5,763 nt of DNA. It comes from UBA1672 sp023140905. Its GTDB lineage: Bacteria > Pseudomonadota > Alphaproteobacteria > Micavibrionales > Micavibrionaceae. A program made the translations under genes and the position numbers. Where the stretch lies: positions 1 through 5,763 of the forward strand of contig DAOVWH010000099.1 of assembly GCA_030636745.1 (NCBI GenBank), in the 5' to 3' direction. Positions within the stretch are counted from its first letter, which is position 1. Each line of letters opens with the position of its first letter. The notes under the pieces were generated by a model that searched no databases, was not told where the DNA came from, and saw only the letters and a list, made by a program, of their open reading frames with translations. Shown piece by piece: positions 5,081 through 5,763 of the stretch.

Positions 5081-5763
5081 TGGCTGTTTCTGCTGTCACG
5101 GGCAGTGCGTTCAGAGGTCGACTTTCTATCGCTGTTGCCTGCAAGGCTTTTATTATCAGCGAGACTTGTTACCGTTATGAGGCAAAGCTGAGCGATGAAA
5201 ATATTCTGGTTGCAAACTGGCTTCTGCGTTTGACAGATGCGCATCGCAACTGGGGCTTCAAGCTCTGTTTTTTGTATTTGCGGAATGTGAAAGGATTTGG
5301 ATGGAATCACAAACGGGTTTACAGGATATATAAAGAGCTGGAGTTCAATTTGCGGATCAAGCCAAAAAAAGCGTTTGCAACATGATAAACCACAGCCACT
5401 AGCCGTTCCAGAGACTGTGAACAATGTCTGGTCTATGGATTTTATGCATGATCAATTGTCCGATGGGCGTAGTTTCAGAGCCTTTAATGTGATTGATGAT
5501 TTTAACAGCGAGAGGCTGTGCATCGAGATTGATTTTTCATTGCCAACGCCAAGAGTTATCCGCGCACTCGACCAAATTATTGAGTGGAGAGAGAAGCTGC
5601 GCATTATTCGTTGTGATAATTGGCCGGAATATATCAGTCATTTGCTCGGCAAGTGGGCGCGGAAACATAATATTGCGCTTCAATTTATCCAGCCGGGCAA
5701 GCCGCAGCAAAATGCATATGTGGAGCGTTATAACCGAACAGTGCGCTATGACTGGCTGAGCCA
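5080..5763 (+). pseudogene. IS3-family transposase orfB, frameshifted and cut by window end
   Basis: The first part reads from ATG at 5080 (or GTG at 5077) in frame 1. It contains VACKAFIISETCYRYEAKLS, then NWGFKLCFLYLRNVKG and NHKRVYRIYKELEFNLRIKP, all typical of the OrfB N-terminal region. This frame stops at TGA 5383-5385. The match continues in frame 2 from about 5369 (KRLQHDKPQPLAVPE, then NVWSMDFMHDQLSDGRSF) to the window edge. The break is one extra base in a run of seven A (5364-5370). In the catalytic core the first Asp (SMDF) is at 5438-5440, the second (RCDN) at 5615-5617 and the Glu (YVERYNRT) at 5723-5725. The second Asp and the Glu are 35 residues apart, as expected for DD(35)E. 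Departures from the family include DNWPEY for DNGPEY (5621-5623), DDFNSE for DDFNRE, and RLCIEIDF for GLGIEVDF, consistent with loss of selection. The C-terminal end lies beyond the window. Confidence 0.9.

Larger units (their letters stand above)
4958..5763 (+). mobile_element. Decayed IS3-family insertion sequence (right end outside window)
   Basis: An orfA-like start (MKKSHYSYIRIINILK) and an orfB integrase core with the DDE signature identify an IS3-family element; the orfA start and orfB sequence resemble the IS407-like branch, but the subgroup is uncertain. The left boundary is a guess. TG at 4958 followed by CTCCCTAAAATTAAGTG looks like an IS3-type terminal repeat beginning with TG. 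The right end is not in the window, so neither the inverted repeat nor a target duplication can be tested. The element is not intact: orfA is deleted internally, orfB carries a frameshift, and conserved residues are substituted. It inserted right after the PH-domain gene, in the same orientation, without disrupting it. Confidence 0.85.

Noticed and set aside
5362..5372. A7G tract as a programmed -1 frameshift site of the IS
   Set aside because: IS3 elements use an A-rich -1 slip between orfA and orfB. Here the tract is inside orfB, and continuing the homology needs a +1 (or -2) change, so a -1 slip would not restore the frame.
5038..5424. Minus-strand open frame of 128 codons across the IS
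   Set aside because: It is antisense to clear OrfB homology and has no family resemblance, so it is a shadow frame.
5493..5759. Plus-strand open frame of 88 codons within orfB
   Set aside because: It is in a different frame from the DDE catalytic core that covers the same bases in frame 2, so it is a shadow.

Overview
The window looks like chromosomal DNA of an AT-rich alphaproteobacterium; by eye GC is near 40%. The evidence is gene content: a YdcH-like (DUF465) gene beside purE-purK, a fumC followed by a small RHH_4-type ribbon-helix-helix gene, and an AsmA-family C-terminus. These families and pairings are familiar from Alphaproteobacteria. The order or genus cannot be fixed from the sequence alone.

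Layout. Bases 2-391 (+) are the 3' end of an AsmA-like envelope gene whose start lies outside the window. It converges, with a 10-base gap, on a block of five minus-strand genes. In transcription order these are a YdcH-like gene (4102-3896), purE (3728-3228), purK (3212-2100), fumC (2060-639) and the ribbon-helix-helix gene (629-402). Spacings from purE onward are 15, 39 and 9 bases, so purE-purK-fumC-RHH may be one transcript. A 167-base gap with a candidate promoter separates YdcH from purE. PurK and PurE together convert AIR to CAIR in purine synthesis. FumC hydrates fumarate to malate. Fumarate is also released by later purine steps, so the grouping makes metabolic sense, but that link is an inference.

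Bases 4103-4411 are a gene-free divergent intergenic region containing a 57-base imperfect palindrome. It is followed on the plus strand by a small two-helix membrane protein with a bacterial PH (bPH_2) domain (4412-4945).

From about 4958 to the right edge lies an IS3-family insertion sequence, cut by the window end. It is visibly decayed. Its orfA has lost nearly everything after 18 codons through an internal deletion, and its orfB is frameshifted at a run of seven A. A conserved Gly beside the second catalytic Asp has become Trp, although the DD(35)E triad is intact.

I see no convincing new biological system. The points most worth checking are the palindrome at 4217-4273 and the unusual decay pattern of the IS: a TGATG stop/start junction behind a strong Shine-Dalgarno, and an A7 frameshift.
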